12,621 bases of DNA from Chromatiaceae bacterium (GCA_016938795.1 JAFGTZ010000040.1:1-12621); one strand, 5' to 3'; positions 1 through 8,646 are shown, counted from the first letter of the stretch. Numbers and translations are program-made. The notes: generated from the letters alone by a model not told the origin.

Positions 1-8
1 CAAGCCTC

Positions 9-89
9 CAGGGATGGATTCACGGCGGCCCCCGTGGCCATCACCCAGCCCGGAACCTGTAAGGAAAACCGAAAAACTGATGTGCGATG
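9..89 (+). repeat. 81-bp repeat, left copy (inverted relative to 12541-12621)
   Basis: This segment matches the reverse complement of 12541-12621 position for position (p pairs with 12630-p). Bases 9-56 (48 bp) and 62-89 are identical; mismatches occur only at 57, 58, 59 and 61, giving 77 of 81 identical. It contains a strong imperfect hairpin: GATGG (13-17) pairs with CCATC (38-42), and CACGG (21-25) with CCGTG (32-36), with a 3x1 internal loop. It lies in noncoding DNA 13 bp beyond the spoVR stop codon. The A-rich part (65-68 and 72-76) is on the side nearest spoVR, so in the spoVR direction the T-run precedes the hairpin and it does not look like an ordinary intrinsic terminator. No transposase or coding content is visible. 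It is probably a member of a dispersed intergenic repeat family, which is an inference. Confidence 0.93.
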
Positions 90-102
90 GTTATACCGCC
101 GA

Positions 103-1593
103 TCAGCTCTCGGCGATCAGCTCAACCCGCCCCTGCTCATCAACCGCTTCCAGGCGCACCGTAAAGCCCCAGAGTCGGCGGATATGACGCAAGAGTTCCT
201 CGGTGGAATCGCCAAGCGGTCGGCGATTGTGTCTGAAGTGACGCAGGGTCAGCGAGCGATCACCGCGTCGATCAACCTTATAGACCTGAATATTCGGCTC
301 GCGCGTGCCCAGATTGTATTGCTCGGCCAGGGCGGCGCGCAGCGCGCGATAACCGGACTCCTCGTGAATAGCCGTGACCTCAAGCTGTTCATCGCGATCA
401 TCGTCGCGAATGGCAAAAAGACGGAACTCACGCATCAGCTTCGGCGAGAGATATTGCGCGATGAAACTCTCGTCCTTGAAATTGCGCATGGCGAAATCGA
501 GCACCTTGAGCCAGTCGCCTCCCGCAATGTCGGGAAACCAATGGCGATCCTCATCGGTCGGCGCCTCGCAGATGCGCCGGATATCGCGCATCATAGCAAA
601 GCCCAGGGCGTAGGGATTGATGCCGCTGTAATAGGGCGCATCGAATGTCGGCTGAAAAATGACGCCGGTGTGGGATTGCAGAAACTCCATCATGAAGCCG
701 TCGTTGACGAGTCCATTCTCATACAGATGATTCATGAGGGTGTAATGCCAGAAGGTCGCCCAACCTTCATTCATGACCTGCGTCTGGCGTTGCGGATAGA
801 AATACTGGGCAATCTTGCGCACGATCCGCACGATTTCGCGCTGCCAGGGTTCGAGCAGCGGGGCATTCTTCTCGATGAAATAGAGCAGGTTTTCCTGCGG
901 CTCCTCGGGCCAGCGCGCTTCGTGCGCCTGCTCTTCGGGGCTGAGACTAAGCGGCAGGGTGCGCCAAAGATCGTTCACCTGCGATTGCAGATAGGCCGCG
1001 CGCTCTTCTTGGCGGCGTTGCTCCTCGGCCATGCTCAGGGGCGCGGGGCGCTTGTAGCGATCCACGCCATGATTCATGAGCGCATGACAGGAATCAAGCA
1101 ACAATTCCACCGCCTCCTGGCCATGGCGCTCCTCGCACTCGGCGATGTAGCGGCGCGCAAAGACCAGATAATCAATGATGGCGTCGGCGCTGGTCCAGGT
1201 GCGAAAGAGATAGTTCCCCTTGAAAAAGCTGTTGTGCCCATAGCTGGCATGGGCGATGACTAGCGCCTGCATCGGCAGGCTGTTCTCCTCCATGAGATAG
1301 GCGATGCAGGGATCGGAATTGATGACAATCTCGTAGGCCAATCCCATCTGACCACGGCGATAGGTCTGCTCAGTGGCCACGAACTGCTTGCCGAAAGACC
1401 AGTGCTGATAGTTGATCGGCAGCCCCACCGAGGAATAGGCGTCGATCATCTGCTCGGAGCTGATCACCTCGATCTGGTTGGCATAGGTATCAAGCCCGTA
1501 GACCTCATGGGCGATGCGACCAATCTCGTGGTCAAAGCGTTCAAGCAGCGGAAAGGACCATTCGCTGGTCTCGGTAATGAGGGCGCGACTCAT
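103..1593 (-). CDS. spoVR: SpoVR family protein (YcgB-like)
   Basis: Encodes 496 residues, close to the roughly 510 of E. coli YcgB. Family-typical stretches include ASYGHNSFFK around residues 116-125, and NEGWATFWHY at 275-284, whose E276 and H283 resemble a metal-site arrangement although no enzymatic activity is established. The C-terminal part (about 430-496) is the basic tail usual for the family. The molecular function is unknown; the name comes from a Bacillus spore-cortex gene, but non-sporulating proteobacteria carry it next to prkA and yeaH. The start chosen is the ATG at 1593, preceded by AGGAGG 4 bases upstream. It overlaps the yeaH stop as ATGA, which implies translational coupling. 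The frame stays open to 1710, but that extension lies inside yeaH and has no family similarity. It is the last gene of the prkA-yeaH-spoVR operon, ending just before the 81-bp repeat. Confidence 0.95.
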   Translation of the reverse strand: MSRALITETSEWSFPLLERFDHEIGRIAHEVYGLDTYANQIEVISSEQMIDAYSSVGLPINYQHWSFGKQFVATEQTYRRGQMGLAYEIVINSDPCIAYLMEENSLPMQALVIAHASYGHNSFFKGNYLFRTWTSADAIIDYLVFARRYIAECEERHGQEAVELLLDSCHALMNHGVDRYKRPAPLSMAEEQRRQEERAAYLQSQVNDLWRTLPLSLSPEEQAHEARWPEEPQENLLYFIEKNAPLLEPWQREIVRIVRKIAQYFYPQRQTQVMNEGWATFWHYTLMNHLYENGLVNDGFMMEFLQSHTGVIFQPTFDAPYYSGINPYALGFAMMRDIRRICEAPTDEDRHWFPDIAGGDWLKVLDFAMRNFKDESFIAQYLSPKLMREFRLFAIRDDDRDEQLEVTAIHEESGYRALRAALAEQYNLGTREPNIQVYKVDRRGDRSLTLRHFRHNRRPLGDSTEELLRHIRRLWGFTVRLEAVDEQGRVELIAES

Positions 1594-2861
1594 GACACCT
1601 CCTGCCGCTTGAACAGCTCGCGAAACACCGGATAGATATCCTCCGCCCCGGCAATTTCCTGCATGGCAAAGTGCGTGCTTGCCTCCTGCACCTCGCGATA
1701 GGCATACCAAAGGCTTTGATGCTGACGCGGCGTGATTTCGATATAGGCGTAATAACGCATCAGCGGCAGCAGGCGCTCGATGAGCAGATCGCGGCAGATC
1801 ACTGAATCGGAATCCCAGTTATCGCCATCGGATGCCTGCGCAGCATAGACATTCCAGATTGCCGGATCATAGCGTTCGCGCACGATTTCATCGGCCAGTT
1901 CGAGCGCGCTCGACACCACGGTTCCGCCCGTCTCGCGCGAATAGAAGAATTCCTCCTCATCCACCTCCTGAGCAATGGTATGATGCCGGATGAAGACCAG
2001 ATCGATCTGGTCGTAATTGCGCTGCAAAAAGAGATAGAGCAGGATGAAGAAACGCTTGGCTAGATTCTTGCGCGCCTGATCCATAGAGCCCGAGACATCC
2101 ATGATGCAGAGCATCACCGCCTTGCTCGTGGGTTCGGGCAGACGCGTGAAACTCTGATAGCGCAGATCGAAGGTGTCGATGAACGGCAGGGCCGCTAGAC
2201 GGGTGCGCAGCCGGTCAATCTCCTCGCGACCTTCGCGGATGCGCGCATCCTCATCCGATGCGCCCTCGGCCAGCAGCGCCTCAATCTCATCCTCCAGCTC
2301 GCGAATGCGCGCGCGTGCCGAGGCGCCTAGCGCGGTGCGGCGCGCGATGGCGCCCTTGAGCGAGCGCACCACGTCGATGTTGGATGGCGACCCCTCGGTG
2401 CTATAGCCGGCGCGCACCGTCTTGAATTCGGTGGCGCCCATCAGCTGGTTGCGCACCAGATTGGGCAGCGCCAGATCCTCGAAGAGCAGATCCATGAATT
2501 CCTCGCGCGAGAGCTCGAAGACAAAATCGTCCTCGCCCCGCCCACCCTTGCCGGCGCGCCCCTGGCCGCTCCCCTGCCCGCCGCCCTCGGGACGACGCAG
2601 CCGGTCGCCCGCCAGAAAGTCGGTATTACCGGGATGCACCAGCTCGCGCGTACCGCCCGGGCCATGCTGGAACACCGGCTCGGCAATGTCGCGCGCGGGA
2701 ATGCCGACGCGCTCACCCGAATCGACATTGGTGATGCTGCGCTGATTCACCGCCTCGGCCACCGAACGCTTGAGCTGATCCTTATAGCGTCGGATGAAGC
2801 GCTGACGGTTGACAGCGCTCTTGTGTTTGCCGTTCAGCCGCCGGTCGATAAAGTGTGACAT
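1590..2861 (-). CDS. yeaH: YeaH/DUF444 family protein with von Willebrand A-type domain
   Basis: Encodes 423 residues (E. coli YeaH is about 427) and is recognisable along its whole length, beginning MSHFIDRRLNGKHKS, nearly the E. coli N-terminus. Residues 92-110 form a Gly-rich, low-complexity linker. Residues 183-225 are charged and helical-looking, probably a coiled coil. The von Willebrand A-like domain begins near 245, with a MIDAS motif DVSGS at 255-259 and further likely metal-site segments TGGT (311-314) and SDGDN (344-348). The biochemical role is not established; this VWA family pairs with PrkA. The ATG at 2861 was chosen over the open frame reaching 2924 because homology starts there and AAGG lies upstream. 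It follows prkA by 98 bp, and its TGA overlaps the spoVR ATG. A 6-bp hairpin sits in the prkA-yeaH gap but has no T-run, so the three genes are probably cotranscribed. Confidence 0.96.
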   Translation of the reverse strand: MSHFIDRRLNGKHKSAVNRQRFIRRYKDQLKRSVAEAVNQRSITNVDSGERVGIPARDIAEPVFQHGPGGTRELVHPGNTDFLAGDRLRRPEGGGQGSGQGRAGKGGRGEDDFVFELSREEFMDLLFEDLALPNLVRNQLMGATEFKTVRAGYSTEGSPSNIDVVRSLKGAIARRTALGASARARIRELEDEIEALLAEGASDEDARIREGREEIDRLRTRLAALPFIDTFDLRYQSFTRLPEPTSKAVMLCIMDVSGSMDQARKNLAKRFFILLYLFLQRNYDQIDLVFIRHHTIAQEVDEEEFFYSRETGGTVVSSALELADEIVRERYDPAIWNVYAAQASDGDNWDSDSVICRDLLIERLLPLMRYYAYIEITPRQHQSLWYAYREVQEASTHFAMQEIAGAEDIYPVFRELFKRQEVS

Positions 2862-2959
2862 AGACACCGCCTTGACTCGCCTGGCCCACCGCCGCATCCC
2901 GGCGATGCGCGCAAGGACGCCCATCGCCCGAATCGGCCCTTTGCGTCATTCGCACAGCG

Positions 2960-4882
2960 CTACTGCGACTTGCGCACGCGCAGATACCACTCCGAGAGCA
3001 GACGCACCTGTTTGGGCGTATAGCCCTTGTCGGTCATGCGATCAACGAATTGATCATGCTTCTTCTGTTCATCGACCGACGCCTTGGCGTTGAAGGAAAT
3101 GACCGGCAGCAACTCCTCGGTGTTCGAAAACATCTTTTTCTCGATCACCTGACGCAGCTTCTCATAGCTGGTCCATTTAGGATTGGCGCCGCCGTGATTG
3201 GCACGCGCACGCAGCACGAAGTTCACGATCTCGTTGCGGAAGTCCTTGGGGTTGGAAATACCCGCTGGCTTCTCGATCTTTTCGAGTTCCTCGTTCAGGG
3301 TTCCGCGATCCATCATCTCGCCGGTATCCGGGTCGCGGTATTCCTGATCCTGAATCCAGTAATCCGCGTAGGTCACATAGCGGTCGAAGATGTTCTGCCC
3401 ATACTCGGCATAGGACTCCAGATAGGCTGTCTGCAACTCCTTGCCGATGAACTCGGCATAGCGCGGCGCCAGATATTGCTTGAGAAAGCCGAGATAACGC
3501 TCCTGGGTCTCGGGCGGCAGCTGTTCGCGCGCGATCTGGCGTTCGAGCACATAGAGCAGATGCACCGGATTGGCCGCCACCTCGCTGTGATCGAAGTTGA
3601 ACACCTGCGAAAGAATCTTGAAGGCAAAGCGGGTGGAGATACCACTCATGCCCTCATCGACCCCGGCATAGTCGCGATATTCCTGCACCGACTTGGCCTT
3701 GGGATCGGTGTCTTTGAGGTTCTCGCCGTTATAGACCCGCATCTTGGAATAGATGCTCGAATTCTCGGGCTCCTTCAGACGGGTCAGCACCGAGAATTTC
3801 GCCAGCATCTCCAGGGTGCCGGGCGCGCAGGGCGACTCGGAGAGTGAGCTGTTCTTGAGCAGCTTGGCGTAGATGCGCACCTCTTCATCGACACGCAAAC
3901 AATAGGGCACCTTGACGATATAGACGCGGTCGAGAAAGGCCTCGTTGTTCTTGTTGTTGCGGAAGCTCTGCCATTCAGATTCGTTTGAATGCGCCAGAAT
4001 GATGCCCTGGAAGGGCAGCGCCGAGAGCCCCTCGGTGCCGTTGTAATTGCCTTCCTGGGTGGCCGTAAGCAGGGGATGCAGCACCTTGATGGGCGCCTTG
4101 AACATCTCCACGAATTCCATCAGGCCCTGATTGGCGCGGCACAGGGCGCCGGAATAGCTGTAGGCATCGGCATCATGCTGGGCGAAGCGTTCGAGCTGGC
4201 GGATATCGACCTTGCCGACCAAGGACGAAATATCCTGATTGTTCTCGTCGCCCGGCTCGGTCTTGGCAATGGCCACCTGTTCCAGCACCGAAGGATAGAG
4301 CTTCACCACCCGGAAGCGGGTGATATCGCCGCGAAACTCCTGAAGCCGCTTCACCGCCCAGGGCGACATGACCGAGCGCAGATAGCGCTGCGGGATGCCA
4401 TAGTCCTCTTCGAGAATGGGACCGTCCTCCTCGGGCGAGAAGAGCCCGAGCGGGGACTCGAACACGGGCGATCCCTCGATGGCATAAAAAGGCACCTGCT
4501 CCATCAATTCCTTGAGCTTCTCGGCCAACGAGGACTTGCCGCCGCCCACGGGGCCGAGCAGATAGAGAATCTGTTTTTTCTCCTCCAGACCCTGGGCGGC
4601 GTGGCGCAGATAGGACACCAGCTGCTCAATCGACTCCTCCATGCCGTAGAAATCGGCAAAGGCGGGATAGCGCTTGATGACCTTGTTCTGAAAGATGCGG
4701 CTGAGGCGCGGATCATCGCGGGTATCAATAAGCTCCGCCTCGCCGATCGCCATCAGGAGCCGCTCGGCGGCGCTGGCATAGGCCGCAGGATCGCGCCGGC
4801 AGAGTTGCAGGTACTCATCGAGGCTCATGACTTCCTCGCGGGAAGATTCATAGCGTGCCTGATAGCGCTCGAAGATCGACAT
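2960..4882 (-). CDS. prkA: PrkA AAA+ serine protein kinase (YeaG-like)
   Basis: Encodes 640 residues (E. coli YeaG is about 644). The N-terminal AAA+ module carries a Walker A motif GPVGGGKSS at 110-118, a likely Walker B/acidic segment GLMEFVEM at 253-260, a sensor-like Asn in AHSNESEW (N300), and an arginine-finger candidate in FLDRVYIVKVP (R319). The C-terminal third (from about 400) is the PrkA-specific domain annotated as the kinase part. PrkA/YeaG proteins are described as serine kinases; in E. coli yeaG is tied to nitrogen starvation and stationary phase, and a protease activity has also been proposed for a Bacillus member. Substrates here are unknown. The ATG at 4882 was chosen because GAGGTT lies 8 bases upstream and homology starts at MSIFERYQ; the frame is open to 5005, but that 41-residue extension looks unlike the family. 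It is the first gene of the operon, with a 5-prime region of 399 bp. Confidence 0.96.
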   Translation of the reverse strand: MSIFERYQARYESSREEVMSLDEYLQLCRRDPAAYASAAERLLMAIGEAELIDTRDDPRLSRIFQNKVIKRYPAFADFYGMEESIEQLVSYLRHAAQGLEEKKQILYLLGPVGGGKSSLAEKLKELMEQVPFYAIEGSPVFESPLGLFSPEEDGPILEEDYGIPQRYLRSVMSPWAVKRLQEFRGDITRFRVVKLYPSVLEQVAIAKTEPGDENNQDISSLVGKVDIRQLERFAQHDADAYSYSGALCRANQGLMEFVEMFKAPIKVLHPLLTATQEGNYNGTEGLSALPFQGIILAHSNESEWQSFRNNKNNEAFLDRVYIVKVPYCLRVDEEVRIYAKLLKNSSLSESPCAPGTLEMLAKFSVLTRLKEPENSSIYSKMRVYNGENLKDTDPKAKSVQEYRDYAGVDEGMSGISTRFAFKILSQVFNFDHSEVAANPVHLLYVLERQIAREQLPPETQERYLGFLKQYLAPRYAEFIGKELQTAYLESYAEYGQNIFDRYVTYADYWIQDQEYRDPDTGEMMDRGTLNEELEKIEKPAGISNPKDFRNEIVNFVLRARANHGGANPKWTSYEKLRQVIEKKMFSNTEELLPVISFNAKASVDEQKKHDQFVDRMTDKGYTPKQVRLLSEWYLRVRKSQ

Positions 4883-5000
4883 AAGCTTAACCTCGCTGAC
4901 AACCGGTGAAGAGCCGCCTCGCCCCATGGCCATCCGGGGCCCGATGCAGTCGGATGCTCGGGGCGCGCCGCACGAAAGACAAGCCTGCTCGAAATGCGTT

Positions 5001-5016
5001 AGCAAGATCCGGTCCC
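5001..5016 (-). promoter_or_regulatory. Candidate sigma-54 (RpoN) promoter for prkA-yeaH-spoVR
   Basis: On the minus strand the sequence reads GGGACCGGATCTTGCT. Against the sigma-54 consensus TGGCACG-N4-TTGCW it matches the GG at -24, the CG, the whole TTGC at -12 and the final W (9 of 12 informative positions), with the required spacing between GG and GC. Transcription would begin near 4990, leaving a leader of about 108 nt before the prkA ATG. E. coli yeaGH is known to belong to the nitrogen-starvation response, so a sigma-54 site in this position makes sense. Matches of this quality can occur by chance in GC-rich DNA, so confidence is moderate. Confidence 0.42.
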
Positions 5017-5103
5017 TGCTGCCGTGCGCCGCCTCTGGCCCCGGCGGACGGAACCGCAGGATCAGACAGAGGGGGATGCGCGCACAGTCAGGGTGCGCCC
5101 AAA

Positions 5104-5137
5104 GGCGCCATCCGTCTGACGGGAAAGGGTTGGCGCC
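5104..5137. promoter_or_regulatory. Inverted repeat upstream of prkA promoter, possible activator site
   Basis: Arms GGCGCCATCC (5104-5113) and GGTTGGCGCC (5128-5137) are inverted copies matching at 9 of 10 positions, separated by 14 bp; each arm itself contains the 6-bp palindrome GGCGCC. The repeat is about 115-147 bp upstream of the predicted transcription start near 4990. That distance is typical for enhancer-binding proteins that activate sigma-54 promoters. The sequence is not a good match to the NtrC consensus, so the binding protein, if any, is unknown. Confidence 0.3.
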
Positions 5138-5245
5138 ACGCGGGGCTGCCCTGCGAGAGCGCCCCGCGCAGCCGGCCCGATCCGCCCGACTAGCGGGCGC
5201 CTCTCATGTTGAAGAGAAGATTGGGGAGCGGTCCGCGATTCCAAC

Positions 5246-5271
5246 ACCACGCCGGATTCGACCGGCGCGGC
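5246..5271 (-). terminator. Probable terminator hairpin after pgi
   Basis: Eleven bases beyond the pgi stop, the minus strand forms a 10-bp stem GCCGCGCCGG / CCGGCGTGGT (two G-T wobbles) closed by a 6-base loop TCGAAT. It is followed by GTTGG rather than a clear T-run, so termination may be inefficient or Rho-assisted. Its position at the end of the zwf-pgi unit, before the long prkA upstream region, supports the call. Confidence 0.5.
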
Positions 5272-5281
5272 GGATGATTGT

Positions 5282-6940
<1,659 letters not shown>

Positions 6941-6958
6941 GACTCTCTCCTCGAAGGC

Positions 6959-6970
6959 TTGATCGATCAA
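6959..6970. promoter_or_regulatory. 12-bp perfect palindrome in the pgi leader
   Basis: TTGATCGATCAA is a perfect 12-bp dyad 18 bp upstream of the pgi ATG and just upstream of its GAGGAG ribosome site. It could be an operator half-way between zwf and pgi or a chance occurrence; GATCGATC also contains two GATC methylation sites. No regulator can be assigned. Confidence 0.3.
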
Positions 6971-7016
6971 CAGGGACGCCGGGCGGCGCGCGTGACCGGC
7001 GCATTGTCCCCGAGGG

Positions 7017-7040
7017 GCCGCCGCTCCAGCAAGCGGCGGC
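7017..7040 (-). terminator. Strong GC hairpin directly after zwf
   Basis: Two bases after the zwf TGA the minus strand reads a perfect 9-bp stem GCCGCCGCT / AGCGGCGGC with a 6-base loop TGCTGG. It is followed at once by a short CCCC-TC-GGGG stem. No T-run follows, so it is not a textbook intrinsic terminator. It may stabilise the zwf mRNA 3-prime end, attenuate transcription into pgi, or separate the two messages. Confidence 0.45.
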
Positions 7041-7042
7041 GC

Positions 7043-8521
7043 TCAGCCGTCGAGCCCGTTGCGCCAGTCCTGATCCTCGCGATCAAAGAGCCGGCTGGCC
7101 TCGGGCGGCCCCCAGGAGCCAGCCGGATAGCTGTGGATGAAGTCGCGCTCGCTCGCCCAGTGCCGCAGCACGGGGTCCACCACCCGCCAGGCCCAGTCCA
7201 CCTCGTCATAGCGCAGAAAGTGGGTGTGATCGCCGTCGATCACATCGAGCAGCAGCGCCTCATAGGCATCGATCGATTCGGTCGACGCCAGGGTGCAGGT
7301 GCTGGCGTCGAGCCGCTCGGTCTGGGTGCGCATCTCCAGCCCCGGCTGTTTCACCTGCAACTCAAGACGCATGCACTCGTTCGGCTGAATGCTCAGCAGC
7401 AACCAGTTTGGCTTGAGCCGCTCGATGGCGGTGGACTGAAAGAGCTGCTGGGGCGGATGACGGAAGCGAATGGCGATGAGCGACTGCGAGCGCGCCAGCC
7501 GCTTGCCGGTGCGCAGATAGAAGGGCACGCCGCGCCAGCGCCAGTTGTCGATATAGAGCTTGAGCGCGGCATAGGTCTCGGTGGTGCTCTCGTGCGCCAC
7601 GCCGGGCTCGTCGCGATAGCCGGGCAGCGCCTCGCCTGCGCGCGCGCCCGGCCCGTACTGGGCGCGAAAGGCCTGGGCGTTCACCGCCTCGCGGGGAATG
7701 GGGCGGATGGAGCGCAGCACCTTGACCTTCTCATCGCGCAGCGCCTCGGCGTCGAGATTGGCCGGCGGCTCCATGGCCACCAGGGTGAGCATCTGCAGGA
7801 GATGGCTTTGAATCATGTCGCGCAGCGCTCCGACCCCATCGTAAAAGCCTGCGCGCTCGCCAATGCCCTGCGCCTCGGCGTGGGAGATCTGCACATGGTC
7901 GATATAGTTGCGGTTCCAAAGGGGTTCGAGCAAAAGGTTGGCGAAGCGAAACACCAGGATGTTCTGCACCGTGCTTTTGCCGAGATAGTGATCAATGCGC
8001 CAGATCTGTTCCTCATCGAAACAGCGATGCAGACGCCGGTCGAGAATGCGCGCGCTCTCCAGATCGAAACCGAAGGGCTTTTCGACGACCAGACGTGACC
8101 AGCCCCGCTCCTCGCGCTGCAAACCAAGGGCGGTCAGCTGCTCGACCACCGCCGGATAGTGGCGCGGGGCCACCGCCAGATAGATCATGAGGTTGGGCGG
8201 ACAGTTGCTCGAATTGCACAACCGCTCGGACAGGGCGCGATAGCCCTCGGCCTGCTCCAGATCGCCCTCAACGAAGCCAAGACGCCCAAGCAGGCGATCA
8301 AGCACAGCCCGGTCGAGACGCTCGCCAAGGCGCTCGACAAGGCCCGCACGCACCTGCTCGCGCCAGTCGTCATCCGACCAGGGGCGGCGTCCGAAGCCCA
8401 GGACGCGGGTTGCCGGATGCAGCCGCTCCGCCGCTTCGAGATGATAGAGCGCGGGCAAGAGCTTGAGGACGGCCAGATTGCCGGTCGCCCCAAAAATCAA
8501 AAGGGTACAGGGATCGGACAT
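7043..8521 (-). CDS. zwf: Glucose-6-phosphate 1-dehydrogenase
   Basis: Encodes 492 residues, a normal length (E. coli about 491). It oxidises glucose-6-phosphate to 6-phosphogluconolactone with NAD(P)+, the first step of the oxidative pentose phosphate and Entner-Doudoroff routes, in the cytoplasm. The nucleotide-binding fold starts at IFGATGNLAVLKLLPALY (9-26). Arg residues in GFGRRPW (45-46) suit NADP+ binding. EKPFG is at 147-151. The substrate site RIDHYLGKS is at 175-183 (H178, K182), and the catalytic His is H240 in MIQSHLLQ. The C-terminal segments WRWRGVPFYLRTGKRL (327-342) and GSWGP (468-472) are family-typical. Odd points are N15 where Asp is usual, L19 where Arg/Lys is usual, and S183 where the signature has Glu/Gln/Lys. 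The ATG at 8521 has GAGG close upstream. It is divergent from glgA and probably cotranscribed with pgi. Confidence 0.97.
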   Translation of the reverse strand: MSDPCTLLIFGATGNLAVLKLLPALYHLEAAERLHPATRVLGFGRRPWSDDDWREQVRAGLVERLGERLDRAVLDRLLGRLGFVEGDLEQAEGYRALSERLCNSSNCPPNLMIYLAVAPRHYPAVVEQLTALGLQREERGWSRLVVEKPFGFDLESARILDRRLHRCFDEEQIWRIDHYLGKSTVQNILVFRFANLLLEPLWNRNYIDHVQISHAEAQGIGERAGFYDGVGALRDMIQSHLLQMLTLVAMEPPANLDAEALRDEKVKVLRSIRPIPREAVNAQAFRAQYGPGARAGEALPGYRDEPGVAHESTTETYAALKLYIDNWRWRGVPFYLRTGKRLARSQSLIAIRFRHPPQQLFQSTAIERLKPNWLLLSIQPNECMRLELQVKQPGLEMRTQTERLDASTCTLASTESIDAYEALLLDVIDGDHTHFLRYDEVDWAWRVVDPVLRHWASERDFIHSYPAGSWGPPEASRLFDREDQDWRNGLDG

Positions 8522-8573
8522 GGCCTCGATGTCTCCGTGAGGTTGAAATGTGCTAACGTGGAGTTCGTCCTGT

Positions 8574-8612
8574 CATTGCCAAGTCGGTTGCGCCTTTTCG
8601 CCCCTGGCAATG
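8574..8612. promoter_or_regulatory. Inverted repeat in the zwf/glgA divergent promoter region
   Basis: CATTGCCA (8574-8581) and TGGCAATG (8605-8612) are perfect 8-bp inverted copies with centres 31 bp apart, about three helical turns. They lie inside the 125-bp gap between the divergent zwf and glgA starts: 53-91 bp from the zwf ATG and 35-73 bp from the glgA ATG. A -35-like TTGGCA for zwf overlaps the left arm, but no good -10 box was found for either gene. The layout suggests a dimeric or tetrameric regulator acting on both genes. It does not match the HexR-type sites I know. Confidence 0.42.
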
Positions 8613-8646
8613 TGTCGCATCTCCTTGCACAGTTTAGAGACCCTTC

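Larger units (their letters stand above)
4883..5281. other. 399-bp intergenic region, prkA leader and pgi 3-prime flank
   Basis: No convincing gene is seen here. Small open frames exist on both strands (for example 4906-5193 plus) but lack a plausible ribosome site or any recognisable family. The stretch is rich in short GC stems: CATCCG/CGGATG (4931-4936 with 4951-4956) in the prkA leader, an 8-bp stem CGCGGGGC/GCCCCGCG (5139-5146 with 5161-5168), CGCCCG/CGGGCG (5183-5188 with 5194-5199), and the pgi terminator-like hairpin at 5246-5271. It also holds a sigma-54-like promoter (5001-5016) and an inverted repeat (5104-5137), listed separately. The length and structure suggest a regulated promoter region for the prkA operon rather than lost coding sequence. 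Confidence 0.7.

Noticed and set aside
34..1263. Long plus-strand open frame (409 codons) opposite spoVR
   Set aside because: It is antisense to a full-length recognised gene, starts inside the repeat, and shows no family similarity; such frames are common opposite GC-rich genes.
2887..2910. Small hairpin in the prkA-yeaH gap as a terminator
   Set aside because: Only a 6-bp stem, no T-run, and the gene order is a conserved operon.
4883..5005. 41-residue N-terminal extension of PrkA, including two cysteines
   Set aside because: It uses an alternative start overlapping the sigma-54-like site, is not family-like, and the ATG at 4882 has a good ribosome site.
6941..6970. TTG start for Pgi at 6970
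   Set aside because: It adds 10 residues, falls in a palindrome, and the ATG at 6940 has a well-placed GAGGAG.
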